Shown here: piece by piece, positions 24,664 to 33,184 of the stretch
How the letters are laid out: the number at the start of each line of letters is the position of its first letter
Position numbering within the stretch: the first letter of the stretch is position 1
Origin: Leifsonia sp. Root112D2
Lineage (GTDB): Bacteria; Actinomycetota; Actinomycetes; Actinomycetales; Microbacteriaceae
Direction: 5' to 3'
Assembly: GCF_001424905.1 (NCBI RefSeq)
Contig: NZ_LMCU01000001.1
Span: 186,001 to 250,000, forward strand
DNA: 64,000 bases
Made by a program: the position numbers and the translations under genes
The notes under the pieces: model-generated
Told to the model about the DNA's origin: nothing
Databases searched by the model: none
What the model saw: the letters and a program-made list of their open reading frames with translations, nothing else

Positions 24664-25931
24664 GTCTCGCCAGCATCCCGGATGCCCTCGCCGCCCTGCG
24701 CGAGGGGCGCCCCATCATCGTCGCCGACAACGAGAGTCGCGAGAACGAGGGCGACGTCATCATCGCCGCGGAACTCGCCTCACAGGAGTGGATCGCGTGG
24801 ACGGTGAAACACTCCTCGGGCTTCATCTGCGCGCCCATGACGAACGAGATCGCCGACAGGCTCGAACTGCCCGTGATGGTGGCCAACAACGAAGATGATC
24901 GCGGCACCAACTACACGGTGAGCGTGGACGCAGCAGACCGGCTGAGCACCGGCATCAGCGCCGCCGACCGTGCTCATACCCTGCGCGTGCTGGCAAACCC
25001 CGACTCTGTGCCGTCGAGCGTGCACCGACCCGGCCACATCATGCCGCTGCGGGCCGTTGACGGCGGCGTTCGCGAACGCGATGGCCACACGGAGGCCGCC
25101 GTGGACCTGCTGAAGCTCGCCGGCCTCACCCCCGTCGGGGCGATCTCCGAGATCGTCGCCGACGACGGCGAGATGATGCGGTTGCCCGGACTGATCGAAC
25201 TCGGCGAACGCGAGGGCGTGCTCGTCACCACCATCGAGGCACTCATCGCCTACCTGCAGCAATTTCATTCCGACGCACCGCTGGCTGCGGTTGCCCCCGT
25301 CGCCGAGACATCCCGGGTGATCTTCGAGGTCGAGACCGTCGTGCCCACCTCACACGGGCCCTTCACAATGCGCGCCTACCGCGACCGCATGACGGGCGCA
25401 GACCATGTCGCCGTCATCGCCGGCGCCCCCGGCGCGACCGGCGCCCTCGTGCGCGTGCACTCGGAGTGCCTCACGGGCGAGGCGTTCGGCTCCCTCAAGT
25501 GCGAGTGCGGGCCGCAGCTGGATGCCGCCCTCGACACCATCCAGCGCGACGGCGGCGTCGTCGTCTATCTGCGCGGTCACGAGGGGCGCGGCATCGGGCT
25601 CATCAACAAGCTGCGTGCGTACAAGCTGCAGGAAGAGGGGCTCGACACCCTCGACGCCAATCTGGCCCTCGGCCTGCCCGTCGACGCCCGCGACTACGGG
25701 GCGGCCTCGGCGATTCTCGAGGACCTGGGGGTGACATCCATTCGGTTGCTCACCAACAACCCTGAGAAGGAACGCCAGCTCGAGCAGCACGGCATTCGCG
25801 TGACGGAGCGCGTGCCGCTCGTGGTGGGCGCGGGCCCGTACAACGCGGCATATCTGGACACCAAGCGGGAGAGGATGGGGCACAGCCTGCCCGGTTCCGC
25901 CGCCCTGATCGAAGAAGAGGAAAGCGCATGA
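24660..25931 (+). CDS. ribBA: Dihydroxybutanone-phosphate synthase / GTP cyclohydrolase II
   Basis: 423 residues. The N-terminal DHBP synthase (about 1-205) has DNESRENEGDVI, RPGHIMPLRA and the RDGHTEAAVDL motif. The C-terminal GTP cyclohydrolase II (about 215-410) has the zinc site HSECLTGEAFGSLKCECG and the GHEGRGIGL loop. It supplies both branches of riboflavin synthesis. It overlaps ribE and ribH as ATGA on either side. Confidence 0.96.
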   Translation: MSLASIPDALAALREGRPIIVADNESRENEGDVIIAAELASQEWIAWTVKHSSGFICAPMTNEIADRLELPVMVANNEDDRGTNYTVSVDAADRLSTGISAADRAHTLRVLANPDSVPSSVHRPGHIMPLRAVDGGVRERDGHTEAAVDLLKLAGLTPVGAISEIVADDGEMMRLPGLIELGEREGVLVTTIEALIAYLQQFHSDAPLAAVAPVAETSRVIFEVETVVPTSHGPFTMRAYRDRMTGADHVAVIAGAPGATGALVRVHSECLTGEAFGSLKCECGPQLDAALDTIQRDGGVVVYLRGHEGRGIGLINKLRAYKLQEEGLDTLDANLALGLPVDARDYGAASAILEDLGVTSIRLLTNNPEKERQLEQHGIRVTERVPLVVGAGPYNAAYLDTKRERMGHSLPGSAALIEEEESA

Positions 25932-26404
25932 GCGGAGCGGGAGCACCCCAGAGCCCGGAGTTCGTCGACGGAAAAGGACTGAGGGTCGTGATCATCGCTG
26001 GCACGTGGCACGAGCAGATCTCGAACGGGCTGATCGCGGGCGCCGAGCGCACGCTGGCGGCCTCGGGCGCCGACTACTCGCTCGTGCGCGTGCCGGGCAG
26101 CTTCGAGCTGCCTGTGGCGAGCAAGGTCGCGCTTGAGAGCGGGGCGGATGCCGTGGTCGCGCTTGGCGTGATCATTCGCGGGGGCACGCCCCACTTCGAA
26201 TATGTCTCGGCCGCAGCCACGGACGGGCTCACGCGTGTCGCGCTCGACACGGGCAAGCCGGTCGGCTTCGGCGTGCTCACCCTTGACGACGAGCAGCAGG
26301 GTCTGGACCGCGCCGGGCTGCCCGGCTCCAAAGAAGACAAGGGTGCCGAGGCAGCGCACGCGGCGCTCGCCACCGCGCGCGTGCTGCAGTCGCTACGACA
26401 GTAA
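25928..26404 (+). CDS. ribH: 6,7-dimethyl-8-ribityllumazine synthase
   Basis: 158 residues, the usual size. Family marks are VPGSFELPVASK, ALGVIIRGGTPHFEYVS and FGVLTLDDEQQ. It condenses the dihydroxybutanone phosphate and the pyrimidine to the lumazine and assembles as an icosahedral or pentameric shell. It ends the rib operon; the convergent gene starts 12 bases away with no clear terminator. Confidence 0.96.
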   Translation: MSGAGAPQSPEFVDGKGLRVVIIAGTWHEQISNGLIAGAERTLAASGADYSLVRVPGSFELPVASKVALESGADAVVALGVIIRGGTPHFEYVSAAATDGLTRVALDTGKPVGFGVLTLDDEQQGLDRAGLPGSKEDKGAEAAHAALATARVLQSLRQ

Positions 26405-26416
26405 GGGTTGTGGCGG

Positions 26417-26851
26417 CTACGGCTTCCAGACCATAAGCACGACGACCGCGATGAGCAGCAGTGTCGCGATGCCGGCACCCCCGGAGATGGCGCCGACGCT
26501 GAACTTCGCGGAAGCATCCGCTTCGACCGCCCGGCCGGCACGAGTCATGCCCGGCGTGACAAGTACTCGAATGAGCACCAGGGCAATGACGTAGAGCACG
26601 ACCGACAGCCAGATCCAGGTGTCGGTGAACGACACGTGATACTTGGGGTCGCTCATGCCCATGACGCCGAACCCGAAGATGATCACGAGCAGCGACAGCC
26701 AGCTGAACAGGTTGACGGTCTTCGCCAGCTTCACGACCGATGCGCCGTTGCCCGAGCGCAGCAGCGCCGGTGCCGAGTGCGGCAGAATCGCCAGCGGCCC
26801 AACGATGAAGACAGCGGCGGCCACGTGCAAAATGCTGAACAGGGTATCCAT
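26417..26851 (-). CDS. DUF2269-like four-helix membrane protein
   Basis: 144 residues with four predicted membrane segments (about 5-28, 45-67, 77-100, 122-142). The N-terminal ILHVAAAVFIVGPLAILPH pattern resembles DUF2269 proteins. No catalytic motif is visible, and the function is unknown. It converges on ribH and diverges from the ABC exporter, with a 78-bp shared promoter space. Confidence 0.72.
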   Translation of the reverse strand: MDTLFSILHVAAAVFIVGPLAILPHSAPALLRSGNGASVVKLAKTVNLFSWLSLLVIIFGFGVMGMSDPKYHVSFTDTWIWLSVVLYVIALVLIRVLVTPGMTRAGRAVEADASAKFSVGAISGGAGIATLLLIAVVVLMVWKP

Positions 26852-26929
26852 GCCCTCAGCCTAGCCTCGCCCCGTACTGCCCACTTCTCTGCGGCATTTG
26901 CACAGCACGAACAAGGCGAGAATAGAACA

Positions 26930-28837
26930 ATGAGCACTACCAGCACCGCCCCCCGAAGCCGCTTCGGTCGCCCGGCCAAAGACGACGGCCCGCGCGCGAA
27001 GTTCAGCCAACTGCTGCCGTACATCTTCGAGCACAAACCCGTCATGAGCCTCGTGGTGGTGCTCAGCGTGCTCGGCGCCCTCGCCAGCCTCGCCCAGCCG
27101 CTGCTGGTGAGCCAGGTGATCTCCGTCGTGCAAAAATCGCAGCCGCTCGGCGGCCTGGTCTGGGCTCTCGTGGCACTCGTCGTGGTATCCGGCCTCATCA
27201 CGGGCTACCAGCACTATCTGCTGCAGCGCACCGGTGAGGGCGTTGTGCTTTCCTCGCGGCGCCGCCTCGTTCAGCGGATGCTGCGCCTGCCGATCAGCGA
27301 ATACGACACGCGCCGCACCGGCGACCTCGTCTCCCGCGTCGGCAGCGACACGACGCTGCTGCGCGCGGTGCTCACCCAGGGACTCGTCGAGGCAATCGGT
27401 GGAACTCTCACCTTCATCGGCGCGCTCATCGCCATGCTCATCATCGACCCGGTGCTGTTGGCTCTGACGGTGCTCGTGATTGCCGTGTCGGTCGTGGCCG
27501 TCACGCTGCTGTCCGGGCGCATCCGCGTGGCGAGCCGCAAGGCACAGGAACGCGTGGGTGACCTGGCGGCATCCGTGGAGCGCGCGATCAGCTCGATTCG
27601 CACGATTCGGGCATCGAATGCGACAGATCGCGAGATTGCCGCCGTCGAAGAAGATGCGCAGCACGCCTGGAGGATGGGCATCTCCGTCGCCAAGATCTCG
27701 GCCCTCGTCGTGCCCATCGCCGGCATCGCCATGCAGGTGTCGTTCCTGGTCGTGCTCGGCGTCGGCGGGTTTCGCGTGGCGAGCGGGGCCATCACCGTGG
27801 CGAGCCTCGTGGCGTTCATCCTGTTCCTGTTTCTCATGATCATGCCGCTCGGCCAGGCGTTCGGCGCCGTCACCTCGGTGAACGCCGCGCTCGGCGCGCT
27901 CGGGCGCATCGAAGAGATCATCGCGCTGCCGGCCGAGGGCCAGTTCGACCGCGACATCGCTCCGCTGGCCACGACGGTGGGTGCGGCGAACGCCTCGGCG
28001 AATCCGGATGCCGCCGCCGTGACCTTCGAGAACGTGCGGTTCGCATACCCGGACACCTCCGTTGGCCGAGTAGCGCGGTGGAGCTCAGAGGATCGCGCCA
28101 GCGATCCTGCGACCCCAGCGCCGAGCGAGCTTGCGAGCGAGGGAAACCTCCGAAACTCCGGCGTCCTCCACGGCATCTCGTTCTCCGCGCCGCGCGGCAA
28201 GCGCACGGCGTTGGTGGGGCCATCCGGTGCGGGTAAGAGCACGATTCTCGCGCTCATCGAGCGCTTCTACGACCCGACAGCCGGCATTGTGCGGTTGGGC
28301 GGCATCGACATTCGCGCGATGGAACGCCACGCGTTACGCGCGCAGATCGGCTACGTCGAGCAGGATGCGCCCGTGCTCGCCGGTTCGCTGCGCGACAACC
28401 TGAAGCTGGCCGCACCGGATGCCACCGACACGCAGTGCATCGACGTGCTGCACGCGGTGAACCTCACCGAGGTGCTCGAGCGCAACCCGCTTGGGCTGGC
28501 TGCACCGGTCGGCGAAGACGGCATCATGCTCTCCGGCGGCGAGCGTCAGCGGCTCGCCATCGCGCGGGCCCTACTGGCAGCGCCGCCCATTCTGCTGCTG
28601 GACGAATCGACCTCGAGTCTCGACGGGCGCAACGAGCAGCTCATGCGCGAGGCCATCGACGCCGTCGCAGAGAACCGCACCATGATTGTGATAGCGCACC
28701 GGCTGTCGACGGTGGTCGACAGCGACCAGATCGTCGTGGTCGACCACGGCGGGGTGGTGGGCGTCGGTACGCACTCCGAACTGGTCGTCTCCACCCCGCT
28801 CTACCGCGACCTCGCGAAGCACCAGCTGCTGGTGTAA
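26930..28837 (+). CDS. ABC-type multidrug/lipid exporter half-transporter
   Basis: 635 residues. The membrane domain with six segments covers about 40-335 and the ATPase about 365-635. Motifs in order: Walker A GPSGAGKST (about 429-437), Q-loop YVEQDAPVL, signature LSGGERQRLAIARALL, Walker B ILLLDESTSSLD and H-loop IAHRLST. It should act as a dimer exporting lipids or drugs. Odd: about 35 extra residues (377-411) separate the A-loop FAYPDT from GVLHGISFSAPRGKR. They are encoded by repeat-like DNA at 28058-28161. The start at 26930 is preferred over a much longer upstream reading that crosses the opposite gene. Confidence 0.9.
   Translation: MSTTSTAPRSRFGRPAKDDGPRAKFSQLLPYIFEHKPVMSLVVVLSVLGALASLAQPLLVSQVISVVQKSQPLGGLVWALVALVVVSGLITGYQHYLLQRTGEGVVLSSRRRLVQRMLRLPISEYDTRRTGDLVSRVGSDTTLLRAVLTQGLVEAIGGTLTFIGALIAMLIIDPVLLALTVLVIAVSVVAVTLLSGRIRVASRKAQERVGDLAASVERAISSIRTIRASNATDREIAAVEEDAQHAWRMGISVAKISALVVPIAGIAMQVSFLVVLGVGGFRVASGAITVASLVAFILFLFLMIMPLGQAFGAVTSVNAALGALGRIEEIIALPAEGQFDRDIAPLATTVGAANASANPDAAAVTFENVRFAYPDTSVGRVARWSSEDRASDPATPAPSELASEGNLRNSGVLHGISFSAPRGKRTALVGPSGAGKSTILALIERFYDPTAGIVRLGGIDIRAMERHALRAQIGYVEQDAPVLAGSLRDNLKLAAPDATDTQCIDVLHAVNLTEVLERNPLGLAAPVGEDGIMLSGGERQRLAIARALLAAPPILLLDESTSSLDGRNEQLMREAIDAVAENRTMIVIAHRLSTVVDSDQIVVVDHGGVVGVGTHSELVVSTPLYRDLAKHQLLV
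28058..28161. repeat. Repeat-derived insertion inside the ABC exporter gene
   Basis: The stretch starts GTTGGCCGAGTAGCG, contains the palindrome GGATCGC-N4-GCGATCC and then GAGCGAGCTTGCGAGCGAG. A relative of its first part, GGTGGTCGAGTAGCG, lies between genes at 32372. It keeps the reading frame open and adds about 35 residues to the nucleotide-binding domain. Confidence 0.55.
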
Positions 28838-28843
28838 CTCTTC

Positions 28844-28940
28844 CGCTGGTTGAGGAAAGGCCGAGGAACGAGGCCTTGTCTCGAAACCAGTGCCGCGCGG
28901 GCAGGTTTCGAGACGCTCGTTCCTCGCTCCTCAACCAGCG
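28844..28940. repeat. GGTTGAGGA/CTCGAAACC hairpin repeat, copy 1
   Basis: 97-bp near-perfect hairpin. Outer arms CGCTGGTTGAGGA and TCCTCAACCAGCG are at the ends, GAGGAACGAG pairs with CTCGTTCCTC, and TCTCGAAACC pairs with GGTTTCGAGA around a GC-rich loop. It fills the space between the convergent ABC exporter and pckG and could terminate both. Confidence 0.9.
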
Positions 28941-28952
28941 TATGGGTGAGCG

Positions 28953-30803
28953 TCAGTGGGTGAGGTGGTAACGCAGGCTTGCGAGTTCGGCGTGGAGCGC
29001 CGCGGGCACGCGGGCGCCGAACTGCTCGAAGTACTCTTCCGTGAGGTCGCACTCGGCCAGCCATGACTCGGGATCGACCGCGAAGAGCGCGTCGAGCTGG
29101 TGCTCGGACATCTCCAGCCCGTCGGTCTCGAGTGCGCCGTCAACCGGAACCTGCCCGACCGGCGTCGACATCGCATCCGCCGTGCCCTCAAGCCGTGCCA
29201 CCATCCAGGCGAGCACCCGCGAGTTCTCGCCGAAGCCGGGCCACAGGTAGCTTCCGTCTTCGTCCTTGCGGAACCAGTTGACGCGGAACATCGCCGGCGC
29301 GTTGGCGCCGAGCTTCTCTCCCATCTTCAGCCAGTGGCTCCAGTAGTCGGCCATGTTGTAGCCGCAGAACGGCAGCATTGCGAAGGGGTCGCGGCGCAGT
29401 TCGCCGACCGGACCCTCGGCCGCCGCGGTCTGCTCCGACGCGATGGTCGCCCCCATGAACACACCCTGCGCCCATGACGCGGCCTGCGTCACGAGCGGCA
29501 CATTCGTGGCCCGACGGCCGCCGAAGACGATGGCGTCGAGCGGCACGCCCTCGGGGGCGTCCCAGTCGTCGGCGATCTGCGGGCACTGTGCGGCGGCCAC
29601 GGTGAACCGCGAGTTCGGATGCGCCGCCGGGCGCCCCGATTCCGGCGTCCAGTCTTCGCCGCGCCAGTCGATCAGATGCGCCGGCGGGGTGTCCGTCAGC
29701 CCTTCCCACCACACGTCGCCGTCGTCGCGCAGGGCGACGTTGGTGAAGATCGTGTTGCCCCACAACGTCTCGACCGCCGTCGGATTCGTCGTGATTCCGG
29801 TGCCGGGGGCCACTCCGAAGAAGCCGTTCTCGGGATTGATCGCCCAGAGTCGGCCGTCGGGGCCGGGGCGCAGCCAGGCGATGTCGTCTCCGATGGTCTC
29901 CACGTGCCATCCGGGAAGCGTCGGGCGCATCATGGCCAGGTTGGTCTTGCCGCATGCCGACGGGAATGCCGCAGCCACATGGTAGGCATTGCCCTCGGGT
30001 GAGGTGATGCGAATGAGCAGCATGTGCTCGGCGAGCCAACCCTCATCGCGTGCCATCACGCTGGCGATGCGCAGCGCGAAGGCCTTCTTGGCCAGCAGCG
30101 AGTTGCCGCCGTAGCCCGATCCGTAGGAGAAGATCTCGCGCGTCTCGGGAAAGTGCACGATGTACTTCGTGTCGTTGCACGGCCACACCACGTCGTCGGT
30201 GCGGGCGCCGTCGTGCTCGAGGAGCGGCATGCCCACGCTGTGCACGGCGGGCACCCATTCGGCTCCCGCCTCGATGAGTTCGAGTGCGGCGCGGCCCATG
30301 CGGGTCATGGCCTGCATGCTCACGACGACATAGGCGGAGTCGGTGAGCTGCACGCCGAGCTGGGAGATGGAGCCGCCGAGCGGCCCCATGGAGAAGGGCA
30401 CGACGTACATCGTGCGACCGCGCATCGAGCCTTCGAATACCCGGTCGAGTTCGGCACGCATGGCCGCGGGCTCACTCCAGTTGTTCGTGGGGCCCGCGTC
30501 ATCCGGATCGGTGCTGCAGATGAAGGTGCGATCCTCGACCCGGGCGACGTCGCGCGGATCGGTGCGGGCAAGAAAGCTGTTGGGGCGCCATTCCGGGTTG
30601 AGGCGGATGAGCTTGCCCTCGGCCACGAGCTGGCGGGTGAGGCCGTCGTGTTCGGCGAGCGAGCCGTCGCACCAGACGATGGAATCGGGCTGGGTGAGCG
30701 CGGCGACCTGGTCCACCCAGGCCAGCAGCCGAGCGCTACTCGTGGTGCGTTCGGACTCGTCTCCCCCGGTGGCTCCGCTGCGCGTCGACTGCATGATAGT
30801 CAT
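28953..30803 (-). CDS. pckG: Phosphoenolpyruvate carboxykinase (GTP)
   Basis: 616 residues. It converts oxaloacetate to phosphoenolpyruvate with GTP, the entry to gluconeogenesis. The kinase-1a P-loop FPSACGKTNLAMM and the oxaloacetate-site region SGYGGNSLLAKKAFALRIAS are present. The ATG at 30803 has GAGG 8 bases upstream; an upstream in-frame ATG at 30860 lies in the promoter. It diverges from a RamB-like regulator, consistent with control by carbon source. It would use oxaloacetate from acetate or aromatic catabolism. Confidence 0.96.
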   Translation of the reverse strand: MTIMQSTRSGATGGDESERTTSSARLLAWVDQVAALTQPDSIVWCDGSLAEHDGLTRQLVAEGKLIRLNPEWRPNSFLARTDPRDVARVEDRTFICSTDPDDAGPTNNWSEPAAMRAELDRVFEGSMRGRTMYVVPFSMGPLGGSISQLGVQLTDSAYVVVSMQAMTRMGRAALELIEAGAEWVPAVHSVGMPLLEHDGARTDDVVWPCNDTKYIVHFPETREIFSYGSGYGGNSLLAKKAFALRIASVMARDEGWLAEHMLLIRITSPEGNAYHVAAAFPSACGKTNLAMMRPTLPGWHVETIGDDIAWLRPGPDGRLWAINPENGFFGVAPGTGITTNPTAVETLWGNTIFTNVALRDDGDVWWEGLTDTPPAHLIDWRGEDWTPESGRPAAHPNSRFTVAAAQCPQIADDWDAPEGVPLDAIVFGGRRATNVPLVTQAASWAQGVFMGATIASEQTAAAEGPVGELRRDPFAMLPFCGYNMADYWSHWLKMGEKLGANAPAMFRVNWFRKDEDGSYLWPGFGENSRVLAWMVARLEGTADAMSTPVGQVPVDGALETDGLEMSEHQLDALFAVDPESWLAECDLTEEYFEQFGARVPAALHAELASLRYHLTH

Positions 30804-30829
30804 CCCGATGCCTCGTTCCCTTGCGTAAT

Positions 30830-30911
30830 TTCTTTCGGTAGTTCCAGTGTTTACCTCCAACGGACGAGTTTCACGGGTGAAGTCTTGTCAAAAAATGCGA
30901 TTCTTTCGGTA
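30830..30911. promoter_or_regulatory. Direct repeat TTCTTTCGGTA between pckG and the RamB-like gene
   Basis: The 11-mer TTCTTTCGGTA occurs at 30830-30840 and again at 30901-30911, both preceded by TGCG a few bases upstream. The copies lie next to the start of each divergent gene. They are candidate binding sites for the RamB-like protein. Confidence 0.5.
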
Positions 30912-30922
30912 TTGTGAAACGC

Positions 30923-32365
30923 ATGACCTCAGCAAGCGGCGATCTGACCACCCTGGGCCATCGCATCCGGCACTTCCGAACGCGCAGCGGCCTCACCCTC
31001 GATCAGTTGGGTGAGACCGTGGATGCCGCAGCGAGCCTGCTCTCGCTCATCGAGAACGGAAAACGGGAACCGCGTCTCTCGATGCTGCAACGCATCGCGG
31101 ATGCGCTGGGTGTGCAACTCGCCGAGCTGCTGAGCGCCGAGCCGCCGAACTCGCGCGCGGCCATCGAGATCGAGCTGGCGCGCACGCAGCGGGGCAGCCT
31201 TTACCGCAGCCTCGGACTGCCCGAGGTGAAGCCCACGCGGGCAACGCCAACGGCGACGCTGGAAGTGCTGGTGGGTTTGCACCGGGAACTCGCGCGACGC
31301 GCATCCGAGGCCATTGCCACCCCCGAGGAGGCTCGCCGCGCCAACACCGAGCTGCGCGAGCACATGCGCACCCTCGACAACTACCGGCCCGACATCGAAG
31401 AGCTCGCCGAGGAACGCGTGAAGGCGGCCGGACACGAGGTGGGCGCGCTGACACACCGCGAGGTGAGCGTGATGGCCGAGCAGCTCGGCTTCAAGCTGAT
31501 CTACGTGAGCGATCTGCCGCACTCGGCACGCTCGGTGACCGACCTGGAGAACAGGCGCATCTACCTCCCGCCCGCGTCCATTCCCGGCGGTCATGGGCTG
31601 CGTTCCATGGCGCTGCAGGCGATGGCGCACCGACTGCTCGGCCACGAGCGGCCGGCCAGCTACGCCGAATTTCTCCAGCAGCGACTGGAGATCAACTACT
31701 TTGCCGCGTCGTGCCTGATGCCGCGCAATGCTGCCGTCACCTTTCTCCAGGGCGCCAAACGCGATCGCGACCTGGCCGTTGAGGACTTTCGCGACGCCTT
31801 CGGCACCACGCACGAGTCGGCGGCGCTGCGCCTGACGAACCTGGCGACCTCACACCTCGACATGCCGCTGCACTTTCTGCGCGTCGGCGGCGACGGAGCG
31901 CTGCACAAGGGCTACGAGAACGACGGACTCACGCTGCCGACGGATGTGACGGGTGCCATCGAGGGACAGTACGTGTGTCGACACTGGCTGGCCCGCAGCG
32001 CCTTCACGCACACGAATCGCACGACCGAGCTGTATCAGTACACCGATACCCCGGCAGGCACATACTGGTGCGCGACGCAGACCGGCACCATGGCCGACGG
32101 CGAGTTCTCCATCACGGTCGGCGTTCCCTTCGCCCAGGCCAAGTGGTTTCGCGGGCGGGAGACGACGACGCGCGCGGTGTCGACCTGCCCCGACGAGTCA
32201 TGCTGCCGCCGGCCGGTGTCATCGCTCGCGGAGCGCTGGTCGGCGAAGGCATGGCCTAGCGCGCGGCTGCACGCGCACATCCTCTCCCCGCTCCCGTCGG
32301 GCACCTTCCCCGGCGTCGACGACTCCGAGGTCTACGAGTTCCTGGAGGAACACGCCGCCGAGTGA
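30923..32365 (+). CDS. RamB/ScfR-type XRE-family regulator
   Basis: 480 residues from the ATG; an in-frame GTG at 30914 is an alternative. Neither has a clear ribosome site, so the message may be leaderless. The helix-turn-helix is at about 10-65 (IRHFRTRSGLTLDQLGETVDAAASLLSLIENGKREPRL). The middle has an ImmA/IrrE-like region in which the zinc protease motif reads AHRLLGH, lacking the catalytic Glu. The C-terminal domain carries the Cys cluster CPDESCCRRP of short-chain fatty acyl regulators. RamB proteins control acetate, propionate and gluconeogenic genes in Corynebacterium and relatives; divergence from pckG supports that role. Confidence 0.88.
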   Translation: MTSASGDLTTLGHRIRHFRTRSGLTLDQLGETVDAAASLLSLIENGKREPRLSMLQRIADALGVQLAELLSAEPPNSRAAIEIELARTQRGSLYRSLGLPEVKPTRATPTATLEVLVGLHRELARRASEAIATPEEARRANTELREHMRTLDNYRPDIEELAEERVKAAGHEVGALTHREVSVMAEQLGFKLIYVSDLPHSARSVTDLENRRIYLPPASIPGGHGLRSMALQAMAHRLLGHERPASYAEFLQQRLEINYFAASCLMPRNAAVTFLQGAKRDRDLAVEDFRDAFGTTHESAALRLTNLATSHLDMPLHFLRVGGDGALHKGYENDGLTLPTDVTGAIEGQYVCRHWLARSAFTHTNRTTELYQYTDTPAGTYWCATQTGTMADGEFSITVGVPFAQAKWFRGRETTTRAVSTCPDESCCRRPVSSLAERWSAKAWPSARLHAHILSPLPSGTFPGVDDSEVYEFLEEHAAE

Positions 32366-32392
32366 CGTTCCGGTGGTCGAGTAGCGAAGGCG

Positions 32393-33175
32393 CTATTTGG
32401 GCCCCATGCGAATGGCGCCGTCGAGGCGGATCGTCTCGCCGTTGAGCATCGGGTTCTCGACGATGTGCCTCACGAGCGCCGCGTACTCCTCCGGCCTGCC
32501 CAGGCGAGACGGATGCGGCACCTGGGCGCCCAGCGAGGCTCGCGCCTCCTCGGGCAGCGATGCCATCATGGGCGTGTCGAAGATGCCCGGGGCGATGGTC
32601 ATGACACGAACGAGGCTCCGTGCCAGCTCGCGCGCGATGGGCAGGGTCATCGCGGCGACCGCTCCCTTGGAGGCGGCATAGGCGGGCTGCCCGATCTGGC
32701 CGTCGAACGCTGCAACGGATGCCGTGTTCACCACCACGCCACGCTCCGGCGTGCGCTCGTCTTCTTCGCCGCCGAGCGGCTCCGCCGCGACGATGGCCGC
32801 CGCGGCAAGCCGCAACACGTTGAAGGTGCCGATCAGGTTGATGCGCACGACGCGTTCGAACTCGGCAAGCGGCAGCACGCCGTCGCGTCCGAGCACCTTG
32901 CCCGGGGTGCCGACCCCGGCGCAGTTGACGGTGATGCGAAACGGGCCGCGCGCAACAGCCGCGTCGACAGCAGCCTGAACCTCTGGCTCGTTTGTGACGT
33001 CGGCGGCGACGAAGTGCGCGTTCTCGCCGAGCCGCGCCGCGGCATCCGCCCCCTTCGAGGAGGGCAGATCGACGAGCACGACGCGCGCGCCCGCCTGTGT
33101 GAGCATGGAGGCGGTGGCGAATCCGAGGCCCGAGGCCGCGCCGGTAACCAGGGCTGAGCATCCGTGAATCTGCAT
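32393..33175 (-). CDS. SDR-family 3-hydroxyacyl-CoA dehydrogenase (HSD10-like)
   Basis: 260 residues. Cofactor motif TGAASGLG near residue 11, NCAGVG, and the catalytic Ser and YAASK in NTASVAAFDGQIGQPAYAASK. The ending PMLNGETIRLDGAIRMGPK is typical of type II 3-hydroxyacyl-CoA dehydrogenases. It lies 9 bases after a thiolase gene on the same strand. The pair can perform the last two beta-oxidation steps, perhaps completing the set at 6927-9939. A truncated GGTGGTCGAGTAGCG repeat lies just past its 3' end. Confidence 0.88.
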   Translation of the reverse strand: MQIHGCSALVTGAASGLGFATASMLTQAGARVVLVDLPSSKGADAAARLGENAHFVAADVTNEPEVQAAVDAAVARGPFRITVNCAGVGTPGKVLGRDGVLPLAEFERVVRINLIGTFNVLRLAAAAIVAAEPLGGEEDERTPERGVVVNTASVAAFDGQIGQPAYAASKGAVAAMTLPIARELARSLVRVMTIAPGIFDTPMMASLPEEARASLGAQVPHPSRLGRPEEYAALVRHIVENPMLNGETIRLDGAIRMGPK

Positions 33176-33184
33176 GAGAAGCCC

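Noticed and set aside
31600..31660. Active metalloprotease in the RamB-like protein
   Set aside because: The motif reads AHRLLGH and lacks the catalytic Glu of HExxH.
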